64,000 bases of DNA from an uncultured Lachnospiraceae bacterium (GTDB taxonomy: Bacteria; Bacillota; Clostridia; Lachnospirales; Lachnospiraceae), in the NCBI GenBank assembly GCA_900549665.1, contig URPH01000008.1, forward strand, positions 1 to 64,000, written 5' to 3'. A program made the translations under genes and the position numbers. Of the stretch, positions 62,923 to 64,000 are shown piece after piece; the stretch's first letter is position 1, and every line of letters begins with the position of its first letter. The notes under the pieces were generated by a model. That model searched no databases and had not been told where the DNA came from. It was given only the letters and a program-made list of their open reading frames with translations.

Positions 62923-63075
62923 CTTTCTGATTATCTATATGTGCTTTTCTGATTATCTATATGTGTTTTTCTAATCATATATATTTGCTTTTCTGGTTAT
63001 CTATATGTGCTTTTTTGGTTATCTATATGTGCTTTTTTGGTTATCTATATATGCTTTTCTAATCATATATATGAA
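62923..63075. repeat. Seven-copy 22 bp tandem repeat
   Basis: Seven consecutive units of 21-22 bases based on cttttctgattatctatatgtg-like sequence run from 62923 to 63075, with a partial eighth. Units alternate between gattatctatatgtg, ggttatctatatgtg and aatcatatatat versions. The array has no unique spacers, so it is not CRISPR. It lies upstream of the ketopantoate-reductase-like gene and downstream of the DUF819 gene. No gene is present in 62835-63151. Confidence 0.85.
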
Positions 63076-63151
63076 CTTTTCTGACGTAGATTTGCCACTG
63101 GCTGCACATGCCCTCTGCCATTCTTATATCATGCAAATGCTCTCTAAAGCA

Positions 63152-64000
63152 TTATCCTACAAGACTCATAAGTCTTGCGACAAACAATCCCCCTCCGGTA
63201 CCCACAACATACCCAAGAAGTGCCATAATAATCCCTACCGGCACCAGATAATTGCTATAAGCTCCGGCAAGAACAGGCGCTGTTGCCGTACCGCCAACAT
63301 TTGCCAAAGATGCCACACAGCAGGTAAACAGATCCATCCGGCAAAGCTTTGCTATAGCAATCATGATAATAATATGGATTGCCAAAATTACCAAACCGCA
63401 CAGCAGCCATGCAGGTGCATTTCCGATTGCAGAAAGATCCGCCCGGGATGCAAGCATTGCGATCACAATATACAGCATGACATTTGACACCTCTTCCGTT
63501 CCCTTCAGTCTGCCAAGCGGAGTCATGGCAAATAATATACCAAGCAGTGTCACAACTAAAACCGTCCACGTCGTCTGATCAAGAAATGAAATATACTTGT
63601 TTATAAACGCTCCCGCATGCTCGCTCAGTGCAGAAACCAGAAATCCACACCCCAGAAGAATCAAAAGATTTTGCCATGTAAACTTTTTTTCATTTTCTGC
63701 TGCTGCCTGTCTGAGACTGTGTCCAACCGAATCGATCAGCCTTGTATCAGCCTTTGTCCACCGGTTAAAATGATCTGCCCTTCCGATCGCCCACAATAAA
63801 AACATGATATAGACCGTCCCGCAAATCGAATCCATTACCAGCGCATAAGCCATGCTTCCTTCATCCACCTGCAGCGCGGCCTGAATGGCAAGCATATTTC
63901 CACCACCACCCATCCAGCTTCCGCATAAAGCTCCCAGTGATTTCCATGCTTCATTTCCCAGAAGTGGCTGAAACATCGCATAAGAAATGACAAAGCCCAA
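63152..64000 (-). CDS. DUF819 family membrane protein (partial)
   Basis: At least 282 residues; the 5' end lies beyond the right edge. Polytopic membrane protein with the glycine-rich GALCGSWMGGGGNMLAIQ and SLANVGGTATAPVLAGAY motifs of the DUF819/YjcL family, which have the internal symmetry of secondary transporters. About eight membrane segments are visible. The substrate is unknown. Confidence 0.85.
   Translation of the reverse strand: MGFVISYAMFQPLLGNEAWKSLGALCGSWMGGGGNMLAIQAALQVDEGSMAYALVMDSICGTVYIMFLLWAIGRADHFNRWTKADTRLIDSVGHSLRQAAAENEKKFTWQNLLILLGCGFLVSALSEHAGAFINKYISFLDQTTWTVLVVTLLGILFAMTPLGRLKGTEEVSNVMLYIVIAMLASRADLSAIGNAPAWLLCGLVILAIHIIIMIAIAKLCRMDLFTCCVASLANVGGTATAPVLAGAYSNYLVPVGIIMALLGYVVGTGGGLFVARLMSLVG

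Noticed and set aside
62923..63075. CRISPR array
   Set aside because: Units are directly adjacent with no unique spacers, only 22 bp long and degenerate, and no cas gene is in the window.
63005..63487. Plus-strand ORF starting within the tandem repeat
   Set aside because: Its first part is repeat translation and the rest is antisense to the DUF819 gene.

Overview
The window looks like a chromosomal segment of a low-to-mid GC Gram-positive gut-type Clostridia, most likely a Lachnospiraceae. The reasons are the housekeeping gene content and order, AGGAGG-type ribosome binding sites, a lysyl-tRNA synthetase with a C-terminal tRNA-binding domain, a DUF6145-type protein, NiaR control of nadABC, and an S-box leader on metK. 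I saw no rRNA, tRNA or CRISPR array.

Left part (1-17.3 kb) is an accessory island, nearly all on the minus strand. Its centre is a nine-gene operon (about 10.8 kb down to 0.16 kb): a small HTH protein, a Vsr-type endonuclease, a Z1-domain SF2 ATPase, a GHKL (MORC/MutL-like) ATPase with a natural Gly-Gly-Ser linker, an unrecognised 315-residue protein, a DUF6339-like protein, a PD-(D/E)XK nuclease, a C5-cytosine methyltransferase with a winged-helix tail, and a DGQHR/ParB-like protein split by a one-base frameshift. Several junctions are ATGA overlaps, so this is one transcription and translation unit. It fits the class of restriction-modification/conflict systems with GHKL ATPases and Z1 helicases that was predicted by comparative genomics; several components have no known role. 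Upstream of it are two coupled tiny ORFs, a frameshifted WYL regulator, wreckage of a mobilizable element (relaxase lacking its catalytic middle, frameshifted accessory gene, oriT-like sequence), a DUF234 ATPase between two near-identical hairpins, and remnants of an AbiEii-type gene. A diverged second copy of the lysS 3' end at 16.44 kb suggests that lysS is the integration site.

The rest (17.3-64 kb) is core genome: lysS-greA, dusB-DUF6145-birA-argF, nfeD-SPFH, a SleB-type hydrolase, proC, an rRNA methyltransferase, pfkA, dnaE, pilT, metK with SAM-I riboswitch, an HD-GYP protein, murA, an M23/LysM/G5 peptidase, a flavin reductase, a coiled-coil membrane protein, a small alarmone synthetase, a UDP-sugar pyrophosphorylase, a glycosyltransferase/membrane protein/M18 peptidase operon on the plus strand, a GGDEF protein, truA, a phosphatase, a YhaO/YhaN pair, the nadABC-niaR operon with a readable operator over its promoter, a ketopantoate-reductase-like gene, and a DUF819 transporter-like gene cut by the right edge.

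Non-coding structure worth attention: two copies of a palindromic ~65 bp repeat around a near-consensus promoter before the HD-GYP gene, a 25 bp element shared with the alarmone-synthetase intergene, and a seven-copy 22 bp tandem repeat near 63 kb.
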